In this document: positions 44,658 through 55,760 of the stretch, in pieces
Position numbering within the stretch: the stretch's first letter is position 1
How the letters are laid out: the number at the start of each line of letters is the position of its first letter
Made by a program: the position numbers and the translations under genes
The notes under the pieces: generated by a model
Told to the model about the DNA's origin: nothing
Databases searched by the model: none
What the model saw: the letters and a program-made list of their open reading frames with translations, nothing else
NCBI GenBank assembly: GCA_002166865.1
Contig: NHTQ01000006.1
Coordinates: forward strand, 62,001 to 126,000
Length of the DNA: 64,000 bases
Source of the DNA: Rhodobacteraceae bacterium WFHF2C18
GTDB taxonomy: Bacteria; Pseudomonadota; Alphaproteobacteria; Rhodobacterales; Rhodobacteraceae
Reading direction: 5' to 3'

Positions 44658-47366
44658 TCATTCCGGCCGGCGCGACGCCGGGCGCGCCGGCAGCAGGCGC
44701 CGCACTGCGCGAAGCTTGAAGAGCTGCCCCAGCAGAAGCGGCGCAAGGCTGCCGGCCGCGATCAATCCCCAGCCCTTCAGCCCCAGCGGCGCGGTCTGCA
44801 GCACCGTGCTCAGCCCGGGCAGGAAGGCCGCGGCCAGGATCAGCAGGACGCCGATCCCGATGGCAACCCAGACCCAGGGATTGAGCGTGACCTGATTGCG
44901 GATCGCGGGCGTTTCCGGGTCCCGCATGTTGAAGACGTGCCAAAGCCGCGCGAAGCCGAACGCGAGGAAGGAGACGGTCACCGCCTCGGCCCCGGTCATA
45001 CCAAGGGCGAAGGCGCCCCAGAAAACCGCCAGCACACAGGCCGCGATCAAGGCACCGTAGCCGCCGATCGAAGCCCAGAGCGCACGCGTGATGATCGGTT
45101 CCTTCGGATCCTGGGGCGGCCGCTTCATCTCGTCGCCCCGGCTCTCGCCGACACCCAGGGCGAGGGCCGGGAAGACGTCGGACACGATGTTGATGTAGAG
45201 GATCTGCAGCGGCAGCAAGGGCAGTGGCGCGTTGAGCACGGCGACGATCGAGACGGCGAGGATCTCGGCAATGTTGCCTGACAGCATGTAGAAGACGAAC
45301 CTGCGGATGTTGCCGAAAATCGTCCGGCCCTGTTCGATCGCCCGCACGATGCTGGCAAAGGAATCGTCGCGCAGGATCATGTCGCCCGCTTCCCGGGCGA
45401 CCTCGGTGCCGCGCTGGCCCATGGCGACGCCGATATCGGCCTTCTTGAGCGCCGGGGCGTCGTTCACGCCGTCGCCGGTCATGGCGACGACACAGCCCGC
45501 GTCCTGGTACATCTCGATCAGATCGAGCTTCTGTTCGGGATCGAACCGGGCAAAGATCGGCGTCTTGAGCAGATCGGCGCGGTCCTCTTCGGACAGCGTC
45601 TCGGGCGCTTGCATGTCCTTGCCCAGAACGACCCGTGCCGCGTCGGCGTCGTCGATCAGCCCGACGGCCTCGGCGATCGCGCGGGCCGTGCTGGGCTGAT
45701 CGCCGGTGACCATGACCGCGTGGATACCCGCATCGCGGCAGGCAAGGACGGCATCGCGGACCTCGGCCCGGGGCGGATCCAGAAGGCCGACAAGGCCGAT
45801 CAGGGTCAACTCCTCGTAGGGGGCGGCATCGCTGTCCGCGACCGTCTTCTCGGCCAGCGCGAGCGCCCGCAGCCCCCCCGCAGTCATCTGGTCATTGCGC
45901 GCCAGCCAGGCCTTGCGGGCCTCGTCATCGAGCGAGCGGGTCGCCCCGTCCTCGCCGAGGACCCGATTGCAGGTGTCCAGAACAGCCTCCGGCGCGCCCT
46001 TGACGTCTACCCGGCACCCCTCCTGCGCGCGATGATAGGTGGCCATCATCATCACGTCGGGGTCGAAGCTCTCGCGCCGCACCTCGGGTGCGTTCTCCAG
46101 CAGGGCGGCGCGGTCGATGCCTGCGGCCCTGGCGCCTTCCAGAAGGGCGATTTCCATCGGATCGCCCGTGCCGTCCGCCGACCCGTCATCGCCGTCTTGC
46201 AACTTGGCGGCGTTGCAAAGCGTGGCGACTTCGAGCGCCGCGCGCGCCGCGGGGGCATCGCCGATTTCCACCGCCTCGCCGTCGCGTTCGAGCGCGGGGC
46301 CCTCCGCGGGCTTATCGGCATCGATCGTGCCACTTTCCAGGACGAGACGTTGCAGGCTCATCCGGTTCTCGGTGAGTGTGCCGGTCTTGTCGGCGCAAAT
46401 CACGTTGGTAGCGCCCAGCGTCTCGACGGCCGAGAGCCTTTCGACCAGCGCGTCGCGGCGCGCGAGGCGCCACATGCCCCGCGCCAAAGCGATGCTGGCC
46501 ACGATCGGCAGGCCCTCGGGCACGGCCGCGACCACCAGGGCAACCCCGGTCTCGACCATCAGGTAGAGGTCCCGCCCCGCCACGATTCCCACGAGGCTGA
46601 CAGCGGCGGCGACGAACAGGATGACGGTGAGCAAGCGCTGCGCGAGCCAGTCGAGCCGCTTTTCAAGCGGTGTCTCTTCCCCTTCGGCCTCCTCGGCAAG
46701 TTCGGCGATGCGCCCCAGTTCGGTCTCCATGCCGGTGGCGACGACGACGCCGATGCCGGCGCCGTTGGTGACCGAGGTGCCCTTGAACGCCATGTTCGTG
46801 CGCTCGGCAATCGGCGGTTCCCCTTCGAGCGGTTCGGTCGTCTTGGCGACCGGCACGGATTCGCCGGTGAGGGCGGCCTCGCTCAGGCGCAGGCTGTCGG
46901 CCTCGATCAGCCGCAGGTCCGCCGGGACAACCTTGCCGGCGTCCAGCAGGACGATGTCGCCGGGGACGATGCCCGCGGTGTCCCGCTCGGTGTCTTCTCC
47001 GCCGCGCCGGACCCTGGCGGTTGCACGTTCCAGGTTGCGCAGCGCCTCCATCGATCGCGTCGCCCGCAGCTCCATGACGAACCCGATGGCGACATTGATC
47101 ACGATCGCGACGGCGATGGCGATACCCTGAACGGTCTCGCCCAGGCCGAAGGAAAGCACCGCCGCGGCGAAGAGCAGCGCGAAAACGATGCTCTTGACCT
47201 GCGCGACGAGAATCGCGAGGATGCTGCGCCGTTCCGCCTGACGTAGCCGATTGGCCCCGTGCGCATCAAGCCGCCGCCGGGCCTCGGCCTCGGACAGCCC
47301 CGTGTCAGGATCGATCTCGAGGTTCTCCAGAACCCCGTCGACCGGGCATTTCCAGCAATCGCGCAT
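44658..47366 (-). CDS. P-type cation-transporting ATPase (Ca2+/SPCA-like)
   Basis: A 902-residue P2-type ATPase starting MRDCWKCPVDGVLENLEIDP. The N-terminal cation-ATPase domain is followed by the actuator TGES motif (ALTGESVPVAKT). The M4 site is VPEGLPIVAS, the phosphorylation site ADKTGTLTEN, and the hinge GDGVNDAPALKKADIGVAMG. M6 reads INIVSDVFPALALG, keeping the Asn and Asp of Ca2+ site II. This fits a PMR1/SPCA-like Ca2+ or Mn2+ exporter. The Shine-Dalgarno site is weak. Confidence 0.92.
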   Translation of the reverse strand: MRDCWKCPVDGVLENLEIDPDTGLSEAEARRRLDAHGANRLRQAERRSILAILVAQVKSIVFALLFAAAVLSFGLGETVQGIAIAVAIVINVAIGFVMELRATRSMEALRNLERATARVRRGGEDTERDTAGIVPGDIVLLDAGKVVPADLRLIEADSLRLSEAALTGESVPVAKTTEPLEGEPPIAERTNMAFKGTSVTNGAGIGVVVATGMETELGRIAELAEEAEGEETPLEKRLDWLAQRLLTVILFVAAAVSLVGIVAGRDLYLMVETGVALVVAAVPEGLPIVASIALARGMWRLARRDALVERLSAVETLGATNVICADKTGTLTENRMSLQRLVLESGTIDADKPAEGPALERDGEAVEIGDAPAARAALEVATLCNAAKLQDGDDGSADGTGDPMEIALLEGARAAGIDRAALLENAPEVRRESFDPDVMMMATYHRAQEGCRVDVKGAPEAVLDTCNRVLGEDGATRSLDDEARKAWLARNDQMTAGGLRALALAEKTVADSDAAPYEELTLIGLVGLLDPPRAEVRDAVLACRDAGIHAVMVTGDQPSTARAIAEAVGLIDDADAARVVLGKDMQAPETLSEEDRADLLKTPIFARFDPEQKLDLIEMYQDAGCVVAMTGDGVNDAPALKKADIGVAMGQRGTEVAREAGDMILRDDSFASIVRAIEQGRTIFGNIRRFVFYMLSGNIAEILAVSIVAVLNAPLPLLPLQILYINIVSDVFPALALGVGESRGDEMKRPPQDPKEPIITRALWASIGGYGALIAACVLAVFWGAFALGMTGAEAVTVSFLAFGFARLWHVFNMRDPETPAIRNQVTLNPWVWVAIGIGVLLILAAAFLPGLSTVLQTAPLGLKGWGLIAAGSLAPLLLGQLFKLRAVRRLLPARPASRRPE

Positions 47367-48003
47367 CCTACCATCCGACCCTGCTCTGACACCTGCCGAC
47401 ACCACAAAACCATTGTCGTCGACACCATAATTCAAACGCCTGGCCCCCTGCCGTGGCAAGCCGTGTTTTGGTTCACCAGTGACCTGTCATCGAAGTGTCA
47501 TCCAGTCAGGACCAGTGCCCTTAAATTGATGCGCCGATTGGCGCCGTTGGAGCAAGCGGCATCCTCGCGAAGCGTCCAGATGACTTTGCGCGGCGATCGG
47601 CTATCGTGGAGCAGGCGCCCGGTGTCCGTAGGGGCGTCTCGTAGCCAAGCGCCGCGAGCGAGCACTTTGATCGCGGACGAAACAACGACGACCTTCGAAG
47701 TCTCCTCTCCTTCACCTGCCCCGCCACGATGGCACCGGGTCGATGGCAAGGCAGTTCACCGCTTTCGCTCAACCTGATCGGTAGGCGCAAGGCGCAGCCT
47801 CGACGAGGCCAATATGGCCCAAGGGATGAGGCAGACCTAGGACTGGGTTTCTTCGGATTCTTCTTTTGCCTACATTATGAAAAGCCTCAGTGAAAAATTG
47901 TCTTTGTTCTTTGGCACGGAATTGATGCAATAAGATTGAAACTGGATATTATGAAAATTAATTGGTTTTCAGACCGGAAACCTGAAGCAACGGAGCAAGA
48001 AGA
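47367..48003. other. Upstream region of the P-type ATPase and AT-rich gene
   Basis: About 640 bases with no recognisable gene. The first two thirds are G+C-rich with short open frames lacking known domains. From about 47850 the DNA becomes strongly AT-rich, leading into the small foreign-looking gene at 48004. A candidate promoter lies at 47923-47953. Confidence 0.45.
47923..47953 (+). promoter_or_regulatory. Candidate promoter of the AT-rich small gene
   Basis: TTGATG and TATTAT with a 19-base spacer, about 50 bases before the start codon of the 93-residue gene. The -10 matches consensus at five of six bases, the -35 at four of six. The spacer is slightly long. AT-rich context raises the chance of a chance match. 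Confidence 0.35.
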
Positions 48004-48285
48004 ATGGTTGTAGACGTGAAGAGCATGTCGCCTGAAGAGCGAGCAAAGCTACTAGAAGACATCAGAAAGGCAGAAGAAGAAGAGAAGAATGCCTACAAAA
48101 AGGAATTCGTGAAAGATGTTGCAGAAATCGCCAAGGAGAAGGGTATCAAGTGGTCGCAAGCGCGTGCCTTGATAAACAGCTACTCTCCGGCGAATGATTC
48201 CGAGGCAAAGAAGCTTGGGTTCACGCACAAAAAGGACGGAAAATATTACCACCGCCAAGTAAAGGGGGCAACGCAACTCAAGTAA
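48004..48285 (+). CDS. Small charged AT-rich-gene protein, possibly nucleoid-associated
   Basis: A 93-residue protein rich in Lys and Glu. Residues 8-45 (SPEERAKLLEDIRKAEEEEK and onward) look like a helical oligomerising segment, and AEIAKEKGIKWSQARALINS resembles the linker helix of H-NS-like proteins. The C-terminal KKDGKYYHRQVKG could bind nucleic acid. A firm family assignment is not possible. GGAG lies upstream. Codon use (many AAG, AAA, GAA) and A+T content differ clearly from neighbours, suggesting recent transfer. Confidence 0.7.
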   Translation: MVVDVKSMSPEERAKLLEDIRKAEEEEKNAYKKEFVKDVAEIAKEKGIKWSQARALINSYSPANDSEAKKLGFTHKKDGKYYHRQVKGATQLK

Positions 48286-48739
48286 GCGTGCCAGCCGCCC
48301 CACCGGGGCCCGAACGCAAAGAACGGCCGTTTTGTCGCAATCTGCGGATCTTCGGTCAGACGCGGGCCGAAAACGTCGGAATGCGAGCGGCGCAGGATCA
48401 AACGCAGCGCCCGAAACCGGGTTTCGTTCGGTGACCGAAGAGAACTGGAGAGAACTCTTGCAGAAGGGGCGCGACGCAAGCTCGTCGCGCCGGGTGCGGC
48501 CTTTCGGTGGCGACGGGATCCGGCGCGCACAACCGAATGCGGCGCTATGCGAAAGTATCACGCTCCGGATCTTTCAGCGTTTCATCGGGACCCGTGGCAC
48601 GCTCACGCGTCGCAAGGGTCCCGGCTTGTCCGCCTTGTCACCACCCATCATCCAAAAGCAGCGACGTCGTCTTCGTGACCCACCGTCCTGAGGCCTGTCC
48701 GCCATGGCCTGACAAGCGTGTCGGACCATCAGAGGCGAC
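48286..48739. other. Stretch between AT-rich gene and pseudogene
   Basis: About 450 bases. Open frames exist on both strands, but I recognise no domain or plausible start. It may be decayed DNA continuous with the pseudogene that follows. Confidence 0.4.
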
Positions 48740-49303
48740 GTCTCCCCCGCCTTGCGGTTCGACGAGACGATGCGCGGGTTCGTCTCCGGCCGCCGCCCGG
48801 CCCGGGATCACCGCGTGGGCGATCCCTACGAGGTCGCCACGGGGATGGGGCGCGCCGCCGGCCGGAAACTGCGGGCGGATTTCACGGTGGACGCCGAGAG
48901 CACGCAGGGCCGCGATGCCAAGGACAATGTCGTCGCCGATGTCGCGGGGGCGGTGCTGACCGGCGAGGTGCACCTGACCGCGGCGGACGGCACCGAAACC
49001 GCCTAAACCGTGACGAAGGGCCGGGTCGACCTGTTCCAGGCCGAGCCGGACACCGTCGAGACCTGGGTCATGACCTATGGCTGCACGCTGGTGCCGGAGG
49101 ACGGCGGCCCGGCAGGCTGGACCATGACCGGCCGGAAGTACCTGCGCAAGCGGCCCGGTTCGTTCTGGTGGACGGACCTGACCACGCTCTTCGTGGACCT
49201 TGAGCCGCTGGAACCCGCGGCCGCAGAGACGCCCCAGCAGGGCATCATCACGCTGGACCTGCAGGACCTGGCCGCGCAGATGGCGACCATCGAGACCGGA
49301 TAC
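48740..49303 (+). pseudogene. Remnant of a GMC/cholesterol-oxidase-type protein
   Basis: The frame reads LRFDETMRGFVS, then TGMGRAAGRKLRADFTVDAE, GRVDLFQAE and FWWTDLTTLFVDL, then GIITLDLQDLAAQMATIET. This order resembles the accessory region of large cholesterol-oxidase-like (GMC) fusion proteins, which carry FTEEMRGY, a VFNLF motif, DLWHDTTTLF and a GVL-LADF-RQLTT motif. A TAA at 49004-49006 interrupts the frame within this region, and the flavin-binding N-terminus is absent. The call rests on remembered motif order, so the family name is moderate. Confidence 0.55.
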
Positions 49304-50927
49304 GCGGGCGCCCGAGATCGGGGACATCGCCCAGGCCCCGACCGGCGAGGCGGCCACCGATGCCCTGACCGAAAGGGTCGTGCGGAAATCCGAGGGCAAC
49401 CGCTTCTTCGCCATCGAAATCCTGCACCAGATCAGATATCGGCCAGGGGCGAGGCCGTCGAAGAGGGCCGCATCGGCGCCGTCCAGAACATCGCCCTTGC
49501 CCGGTTCGACCGGCTGCCGGCCGGGACGACGGCGCTTTTGCGCATGGCCTCGGTGCAGGGGCGGACCTTCCGGCGCGACGTGCTTCAGCGGGCGGCGGAC
49601 GTGGCGGAAGCCGAGATCGCAGGGCGCGGCGCGGCCGCGGAAGGCATCGTCGAGCCGGATCCGGCCGATCCCGAGGGCGCCGGACGGTTCCGCCACATCC
49701 TGTTTCGCGATTCCATCTACGCGACCATCCCCGCGACGGCCTGCCGGGCCATGCACCTGGCGACGGCGCAGGCGGTGGAATCCTGCGAAGGCGGCGATGC
49801 GCGCGGGCAGGCAGATCGCCTTGCCGACCATTACGAGCGGGCGGGCGCGCCAGTCCAGGCAGTGCGGTTTCTGCGCGAGGCGGCGCGCAACGCCTATGGC
49901 CTCTACGCCCTTCAGACCTGCAAATCCCTGACGGAGCGCGCCTTCGGCCTGATCGAAGCGGAGATCGAAAGCTTCGCGCCCGACACGCTGGAGGATGCCC
50001 TCTCGATCCGGATGCGCTGCCTGGACGTGATGGACCAGTTCCGCGCGGTGATCGCCATCTCGGACGCCTGGCTGCCGCGCTTGCGCAGCGCCGAAGGGTC
50101 GCCGACGCAGGCCCTGCTTCTTGCGCTGACCAGCAAGGCGCATCTGCACATGGGCGACATGGACCGCGGCCTCGCGCTGATGACCGAGGCGCTGGAGATG
50201 GCAACCCGCCTGGGTCATGAACGGGCGATCGCCTATGCGAAGGTGGTGAAGATGCGCGCGCTGACCGACAGCGGGCGGGGCAGCCTGGCAGAGGTTGAGC
50301 GGCTGTTCGAGGAGACCCGCGCCTTTACCGAGGATCTGCACGACGGCACGCTCTACGCCAACCGCATGTTCCACATGATGGCCGCCTACCGGGCGGCGGG
50401 GCTGCTGCGGCGGGCGCATGAGATCAACGACGAGATCCAAGCGGCCGGCGAACGGCAGCGGCGACACAGTTCGCCTATGCCTGTTTGTTCAAGGGCCGGA
50501 TCCGCCAGGGGTGGCGGGCGCTGCGCCAGTGTGCCCCCTGATGGCCGCAACGGGCAGCGTGGAGGCGCGGCGGTTCTTCCTGCTCCACCGGGCCGAGCTG
50601 TTCCTGATCCTGCGCGGCGACATCGCGGTCGAGGGGCCGCGACCGAAACTGACCGCGGCCGATATCCCCGTCGCGATCTATCTGCGGCTGATCGCGCGGC
50701 GGTCGGCGAAATCCCTTCTGACGCGCCTGCTGTCCCAATTCGACGGGGCGGAGGGGCTGTTCGTTTCCAGGGCGCGGGCCGGGCTTGCGGTCATCGCGGC
50801 CGCCGAGGGCCGGACCGAGGAAGCGCGCGAGGGCTTCGCCCTGGCCGAGCGCCTGTTCGAGGCCGAGGCGCTGGCGGCCGAAAGCGCGCGCCTGGCCGAC
50901 CTGTGGGCGCCGGCGGGGTTTGAATAG
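49304..50927 (+). pseudogene. Cyclase-type AAA ATPase/TPR protein remnant with frameshifts
   Basis: Three frames must be joined. The first gives ERVVRKSEGNRFFAIEILHQ, the end of an AAA/NB-ARC-like domain in adenylate-cyclase-type ATPases. After a shift near 49435 the next gives SVQGRTFRRDVLQRA, FRHILFRDSIYATIPATACR and ADHYERAGAPVQAVRFL, followed by TPR-like helices to about 50445. Two more shifts lead through QFAYACLFKGRIRQGWRALR to VEARRFFLLHRAELFLILRG and the final TAG. The N-terminal cyclase and Walker motifs are missing. It is fused directly to the GMC-like remnant. Confidence 0.75.
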
Positions 50928-51230
50928 CGGCGATTGGCCCGGTTGCGCGGGGAAAGGCGACCGTCCCATGCGAAACAGGCGGCGCGCACCGACCGTTTCC
51001 TTGCAGGAACGGCCGGTGGCGGGCCTCGCGCATTGATCGCAGGGAGAATTCGACTATCGACTTGGCCGGACTATCATCCTGTTGACGTCACACGCGGGGA
51101 TGTCCTGGCTGTGCGGTCCGTTCCACCGTGGCGGGATCCAGTGATTTCCCGTTCGCAAACTCCAATTTTTCCTGTAGTTGCAGGCTTGCAGGTCGTTTGC
51201 GGCCATGCACAATCCAGCCGGTCCGTCATC
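50928..51230. other. Upstream region of the RND pump genes
   Basis: About 300 bases between the pseudogene and the adaptor start. The adaptor frame is open upstream through this stretch, but the translation there does not resemble an adaptor. The promoter should lie here; no strong pair is visible, though the AT-richer part near 51150-51180 is a candidate area. Confidence 0.4.
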
Positions 51231-52370
51231 ATGCAGAATCCTGTCCACATCGTCCGTTTCCTCGTCCTTTCAATGGTGCTTTCCGCCGGACAGGTGGTCG
51301 CGCAGCCGTCGGACCAGCCCGCCGCGGTGACCGTAGTGGCGGTAGAGCCCCAGACCGTGACGCTGACCTCGACGCTGCCGGGCCGCGTTGCTGCTTCGGC
51401 CGAGGCCGAGGTCCGGCCGCAGGTCAACGGCATCGTGACCGGGCGGCTTTTCAAGGAAGGCGCGCATGTGTCGTCGGGTGATCCGCTGTTCCGCATCGAT
51501 CCCGAAAGCTACCGTGCGGCGGTGGCCCAGGCACGCGCCCGGGTTGCCCAGGCCGAGGCGGAACTGAGTGCAGCCGAGCGCGCGGCCGAGCGGCAGCAGG
51601 AGCTGCAATCGCGCAACGTGGCCAGCCAGCAGGCCCTCGACGACGCGCTCGCCGCCCGCGAGGCCGCCGCCGCGACGCTGCAACTTGCCGAGGCGCAGCT
51701 CAACGCCGCCCAAATCGATCTCTCACGCACGACCATCCGGGCACAGCTTTCCGGGCGCATCGGGCTGTCACAAACCAGCCAGGGCGCGCTGGTCACGGCG
51801 AGCCAGCACACACCGCTGGCCGTGATCCGCAAGATCGACCCGGTCTATGTCGATGTCACCCAGTCGGCTTCCGATCTGCTGCGCTGGCGGCGCGGGGAAA
51901 CCGAGGCCGCGCTGGCCGATGCGGACCAGACCGTGCGGTTGAAGCTGGCCGACGGCTCGGCCTACGGGCAGACCGGCCGCCTCCAGGCGGCCGAACCCAA
52001 TGTCGACCCGCAGACCGGGGTCGTCACCTTGCGCATGCAGTTCGCCAATCCCGACGCCCTGCTGTTGCCGGGCATGTACGTGCAGGTCGAGATGCCCGTG
52101 GAGGTGGCCGAGGGCGTGTTCCTGGTGCCGCAGGAGGGCGTGGTGCGGGATCGGCGCGGCCGTCCGACCGTCTGGGTCGTCGGGGCCGAGAACACGGTGG
52201 AGGAACGCGAGATCTCGATCGTCCAGGATCGCGAAAGCGACTGGGTGGTCGATGACGGGCTGCAGCCGGGCGACCGCGTGATGGTCGCCGGGTTCCAGAA
52301 GACAGCGCCGGGCGGCACGGTGGCGCCAGAGACCCGCAGCGCGCCCGACGACGGCGCAACGGCCGACTGA
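51231..52370 (+). CDS. RND efflux periplasmic adaptor (AcrA-like)
   Basis: A 379-residue protein with a signal peptide ([20 protein letters not shown], cleavage near VVA-QP). The lipoyl domain halves are [20 protein letters not shown] and [20 protein letters not shown], with a coiled-coil hairpin between (about residues 100-160). [10 protein letters not shown] and [13 protein letters not shown] are C-terminal family motifs. No lipobox is seen. The start is uncertain because the ribosome binding site is weak. The RND pump gene follows 25 bases later. Confidence 0.9.
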   Translation: MQNPVHIVRFLVLSMVLSAGQVVAQPSDQPAAVTVVAVEPQTVTLTSTLPGRVAASAEAEVRPQVNGIVTGRLFKEGAHVSSGDPLFRIDPESYRAAVAQARARVAQAEAELSAAERAAERQQELQSRNVASQQALDDALAAREAAAATLQLAEAQLNAAQIDLSRTTIRAQLSGRIGLSQTSQGALVTASQHTPLAVIRKIDPVYVDVTQSASDLLRWRRGETEAALADADQTVRLKLADGSAYGQTGRLQAAEPNVDPQTGVVTLRMQFANPDALLLPGMYVQVEMPVEVAEGVFLVPQEGVVRDRRGRPTVWVVGAENTVEEREISIVQDRESDWVVDDGLQPGDRVMVAGFQKTAPGGTVAPETRSAPDDGATAD

Positions 52371-52395
52371 CCGCCGGCAGAGGAGGCGCGACCCC

Positions 52396-55300
52396 ATGGC
52401 ACGGTTCTTCATCGACCGCCCGGTTTTCGCCTGGGTCATCTCGATCCTCATCATGGGGATCGGGCTGCTCGCGGTCCGGCTGCTGCCGGTGGCGCAGTAC
52501 CCGCAGATCGCGCCGCCGTCGGTGACGGTCAACGCGACCTACCCCGGGGCCTCGGCCGACACCGTTGCCAACACCGTCACGCAGGTCATCGAGCAGCAGA
52601 TGACCGGGCTTGACGGGCTGCGCTACTTCTCGTCGCAGTCGACATCGGCGGGGCGCACCGAGATCACGCTGACCTTCGAGACGGGCACCGACCCGGACAT
52701 CGCCCAGGTGCAGGTCCAGAACAAGCTGAGCCGGGCCACCCCCCTGCTGCCCGAGGTGGTCCAGCGGCAGGGCATCACGGTGGAAAAATCCTCGGCCGGG
52801 TTCCTGATGGTCGTGGCGCTCATTTCCAGCGGCGAGCTCGAACAGGTCGATCTGGCCGACTACATGGAAACCAACCTCGTCGACGAACTCAGCCGGATCG
52901 AGGGCGTGGGGTCGGTCAACGTCTTTGGCGCACAGTACGCCATGCGCATCTGGCTCGACCCGTCCAAGCTGGCGGCCTTCGAACTGACGCCCTCGGACGT
53001 GGTCGATGCCGTCTCGGCACAGAACGCCCAGATCTCGGCCGGGGCCTTCGGCGCGCGGCCCGCGGTCGAGGGCCAGCAGCTCAACGCCACGATCACCGCG
53101 CAGTCGCTGCTCAGCACACCCGAGGACTTCCGCCAGATAGTGCTGCGCGCGGAAACCGACGGCGGGCTGGTGCTGCTCGATGATGTCGCGCGTGTCGAGA
53201 TCGGGGCGGAGAATTACGCCACGATCGCACGGTTCAACCGCGACCCGGCCTCGGGGATGGCAATCAGCCTCGCGCCCGGGGCCAACGCGCTGGAGACGGC
53301 ACAGGCCGTCAAGGCACGAATGAACGAGTTCGCGGACTTCTTCCCCGATGGGGTGGAACACGTGATCCCTTATGACACCACCCCGTTCATCGAGATCTCG
53401 ATCAAGGAGGTCGTGAAGACCCTGTTCGAGGCGATCGGGCTTGTCTTCCTGGTCATGTTCCTGTTCCTGCAAAACCTGCGCGCCACGCTGATCCCGACGC
53501 TGGCGGTGCCGGTGGTGTTGCTGGGCACCTTCGGCGTGCTGGCGGCGGCGGGGTTCACCATCAACACGCTGACCATGCTGGCCATGGTGCTGGCGATCGG
53601 CCTGCTGGTGGATGATGCCATCGTCGTGGTCGAGAACGTCGAGCGCATCATGGCGGAGGACGGCCTGCCCCCGCGCGAGGCCACGCACAAGTCCATGGGC
53701 CAGATCACCGGCGCGCTGATCGGCATCGCGATGGTGCTGTCGGCTGTCTTCGTGCCGATGGCGTTCTTTCCCGGCTCGACCGGCGTGATCTACCAACAGT
53801 TCGCGATCACCATCGTCTCGGCCATGGCGCTGTCGGTGGTGGTCGCGCTGACGCTGACGCCGGCACTGTGCGCATCGCTGTTGCGGCAAAGCGACCACCC
53901 CGCGCAACGGGGGCCGTTCGCGTGGTTCAACCGGGGTTTTTCGGGGCTGACGGCCGGCTACGCCGGCACGGTGCGCTGGACGGTGCGGCGGCCCGTCCGC
54001 GTCGGCGCTATCTACCTGGCTTTGGCGGTGGCTATGGCGCTTCTGTTCGCGCGCACGCCCACCGGCTTCCTGCCGGAGGAGGACCAGGGGATCCTGTTCA
54101 CCCTGATCCAGACGCCCACGGGCGCCACCGCCGAACGCACCCTCGATGTCGTCAAGCAGGTGGAGGACTACTACCTCGACCAGGAGTCGGAGGTCGTCGA
54201 CTCGATGTTCGGGGTGGTCGGCTTCAGCTTTTCCGGCCGCGGCCAGAACATGGGGCTCGGCTTCGTGCAGCTGAAGGACTGGAAGACGCGCGCCGGCCCG
54301 GGCCAGAGCGTCCAGGCGCTGGCCGGCCGTGCCTTCGGCACCTTCAGCAAGATAACGGACGCCCGCGTCTTCCCGGTCGTGCCGCCCTCTGTCATCGAGC
54401 TGGGCAACGTCTCGGGGTTCGATTTCTACCTCCAGGCGCGCGGCGGCCAGTCGCACGAGGCGATCGTCGAGGCGCGCAACCGCCTTCTGGGTATGGCATC
54501 GGAAAGCGATCTGATCGCGTCGGCCCGGCCCAGCGGGCTGGAGGACGCGGCGCAGTTCAACCTCGACATCGACTGGCGCAAGGCGGGTGCGATGGGGCTG
54601 ACGCCGACGGATGTGGGCGAGTTGCTGCAGATCGCCTGGGCGGGCCGCTACGTGAACGATTTCATCGACCAGGGCCGGATCAAGCGCGTCTATGTCCAGG
54701 GCGAGGCCGAAGCGCGCGCAACCCCCACGGACATCGACAAGTGGCGGGTGCGCAACGCCCGCGGCGGGCTCGTGCCGTTCTCGAACTTTGCCGAAGGCAA
54801 CTGGGACTACGGGGCGCAGGGGCTTTACCGTTACAACGGCGTGCCGGCGATCCAGATCCAGGGCAGCCCCGCGCCCGGCACCACCACGGGCGAGGCGATG
54901 GCCGAGATGGAGCGCCTAGTTGACCAGCTCGGGCCGGGCTTCAACGCGGCCTGGACCGGGCTTTCACTGGAAGAGCGCGAGTCCGGCAACCAGGCGCCGC
55001 TGCTTTACGCGCTGTCGCTGGCGGCGGTCTTCCTGTCGCTCGCGGCGCTCTACGAAAGCTGGTCGATCCCCTTCGCGGTCATGTTGGCCATGCCCATCGG
55101 CGTTCTGGGCGCGCTGGCCGGTGCGTGGTTGGGAGGCTACGAGAACGGGGTTTTCTTCCAGGTCGGGCTGCTGACGGTCATCGGCCTGACGGGCAAGAAC
55201 GCGATCCTGATCGTGGAGTTCGCGCGCGACCGTTATGAAGGCGGCGAGCGCGTGATCGACGCGGTGGCCGAGGCCGCGCGCCAGAGGTTCCGCCCGATCA

Positions 55301-55533
55301 TCATGACCTCGATGGCGTTTTCGCTGGGTGTGCTGCCGCTGGTGCTGAGTTCCGGCGCCGGATCGGGCGGGCGCAACGCGATCGGCTCGGGGGTTCTGGG
55401 CGGCACGCTGTCCGCCACAGTTCTCGGGGTGGTTTTCGTGCCGCTGTTTTTCGTGGCGGTCACGCAGCTGTTCCGGCGCGACCGACCCGCTATTGGCAAC
55501 AAATCCGATGCGCCGGACGGCCCCACGGGATGA
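52396..55533 (+). CDS. RND multidrug efflux pump, HAE1/AcrB family
   Basis: A 1045-residue inner-membrane transporter of full AcrB length, with AGGAGG before the start. [20 protein letters not shown] is the typical first helix. TM4 carries [20 protein letters not shown] with the paired Asp residues of proton relay, and TM10 contains [14 protein letters not shown] with the matching Lys. Two large periplasmic loops are present. With the adaptor upstream and a TolC channel from elsewhere it should export hydrophobic compounds. No local regulator is seen. Confidence 0.96.
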   Translation: MARFFIDRPVFAWVISILIMGIGLLAVRLLPVAQYPQIAPPSVTVNATYPGASADTVANTVTQVIEQQMTGLDGLRYFSSQSTSAGRTEITLTFETGTDPDIAQVQVQNKLSRATPLLPEVVQRQGITVEKSSAGFLMVVALISSGELEQVDLADYMETNLVDELSRIEGVGSVNVFGAQYAMRIWLDPSKLAAFELTPSDVVDAVSAQNAQISAGAFGARPAVEGQQLNATITAQSLLSTPEDFRQIVLRAETDGGLVLLDDVARVEIGAENYATIARFNRDPASGMAISLAPGANALETAQAVKARMNEFADFFPDGVEHVIPYDTTPFIEISIKEVVKTLFEAIGLVFLVMFLFLQNLRATLIPTLAVPVVLLGTFGVLAAAGFTINTLTMLAMVLAIGLLVDDAIVVVENVERIMAEDGLPPREATHKSMGQITGALIGIAMVLSAVFVPMAFFPGSTGVIYQQFAITIVSAMALSVVVALTLTPALCASLLRQSDHPAQRGPFAWFNRGFSGLTAGYAGTVRWTVRRPVRVGAIYLALAVAMALLFARTPTGFLPEEDQGILFTLIQTPTGATAERTLDVVKQVEDYYLDQESEVVDSMFGVVGFSFSGRGQNMGLGFVQLKDWKTRAGPGQSVQALAGRAFGTFSKITDARVFPVVPPSVIELGNVSGFDFYLQARGGQSHEAIVEARNRLLGMASESDLIASARPSGLEDAAQFNLDIDWRKAGAMGLTPTDVGELLQIAWAGRYVNDFIDQGRIKRVYVQGEAEARATPTDIDKWRVRNARGGLVPFSNFAEGNWDYGAQGLYRYNGVPAIQIQGSPAPGTTTGEAMAEMERLVDQLGPGFNAAWTGLSLEERESGNQAPLLYALSLAAVFLSLAALYESWSIPFAVMLAMPIGVLGALAGAWLGGYENGVFFQVGLLTVIGLTGKNAILIVEFARDRYEGGERVIDAVAEAARQRFRPIIMTSMAFSLGVLPLVLSSGAGSGGRNAIGSGVLGGTLSATVLGVVFVPLFFVAVTQLFRRDRPAIGNKSDAPDGPTG

Positions 55534-55760
55534 CATGAGGGCGCTTCGCCGCCGCTAGATCTGCCTTGCAGCTGACATCGGATCTCCGGGCAGGCCCGGC
55601 CCGCGAGGCGATTGCGCTCGGTTTTCCGAACCGGCGCCGCAGTGACAGGTCAGGATGCCCTCCGCCTTGCATCTGCCACCGTAGCCGGGGCGGTCAGGGA
55701 CCTCGCGATCTTCATCTGAAAGGGCCGCGCGGGTCCATGACGGCGCCGCCCACGCCCGTG

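Noticed and set aside
48638..50467. A 609-codon minus-strand frame across the pseudogene region
   Set aside because: It shows no domain, whereas the plus strand contains consecutive conserved motifs in shifted frames, as expected for decayed genes.
52024..54456. An 810-codon minus-strand open frame across the RND genes
   Set aside because: It is an antisense shadow; the plus strand carries complete AcrA and AcrB homologues with all key motifs.
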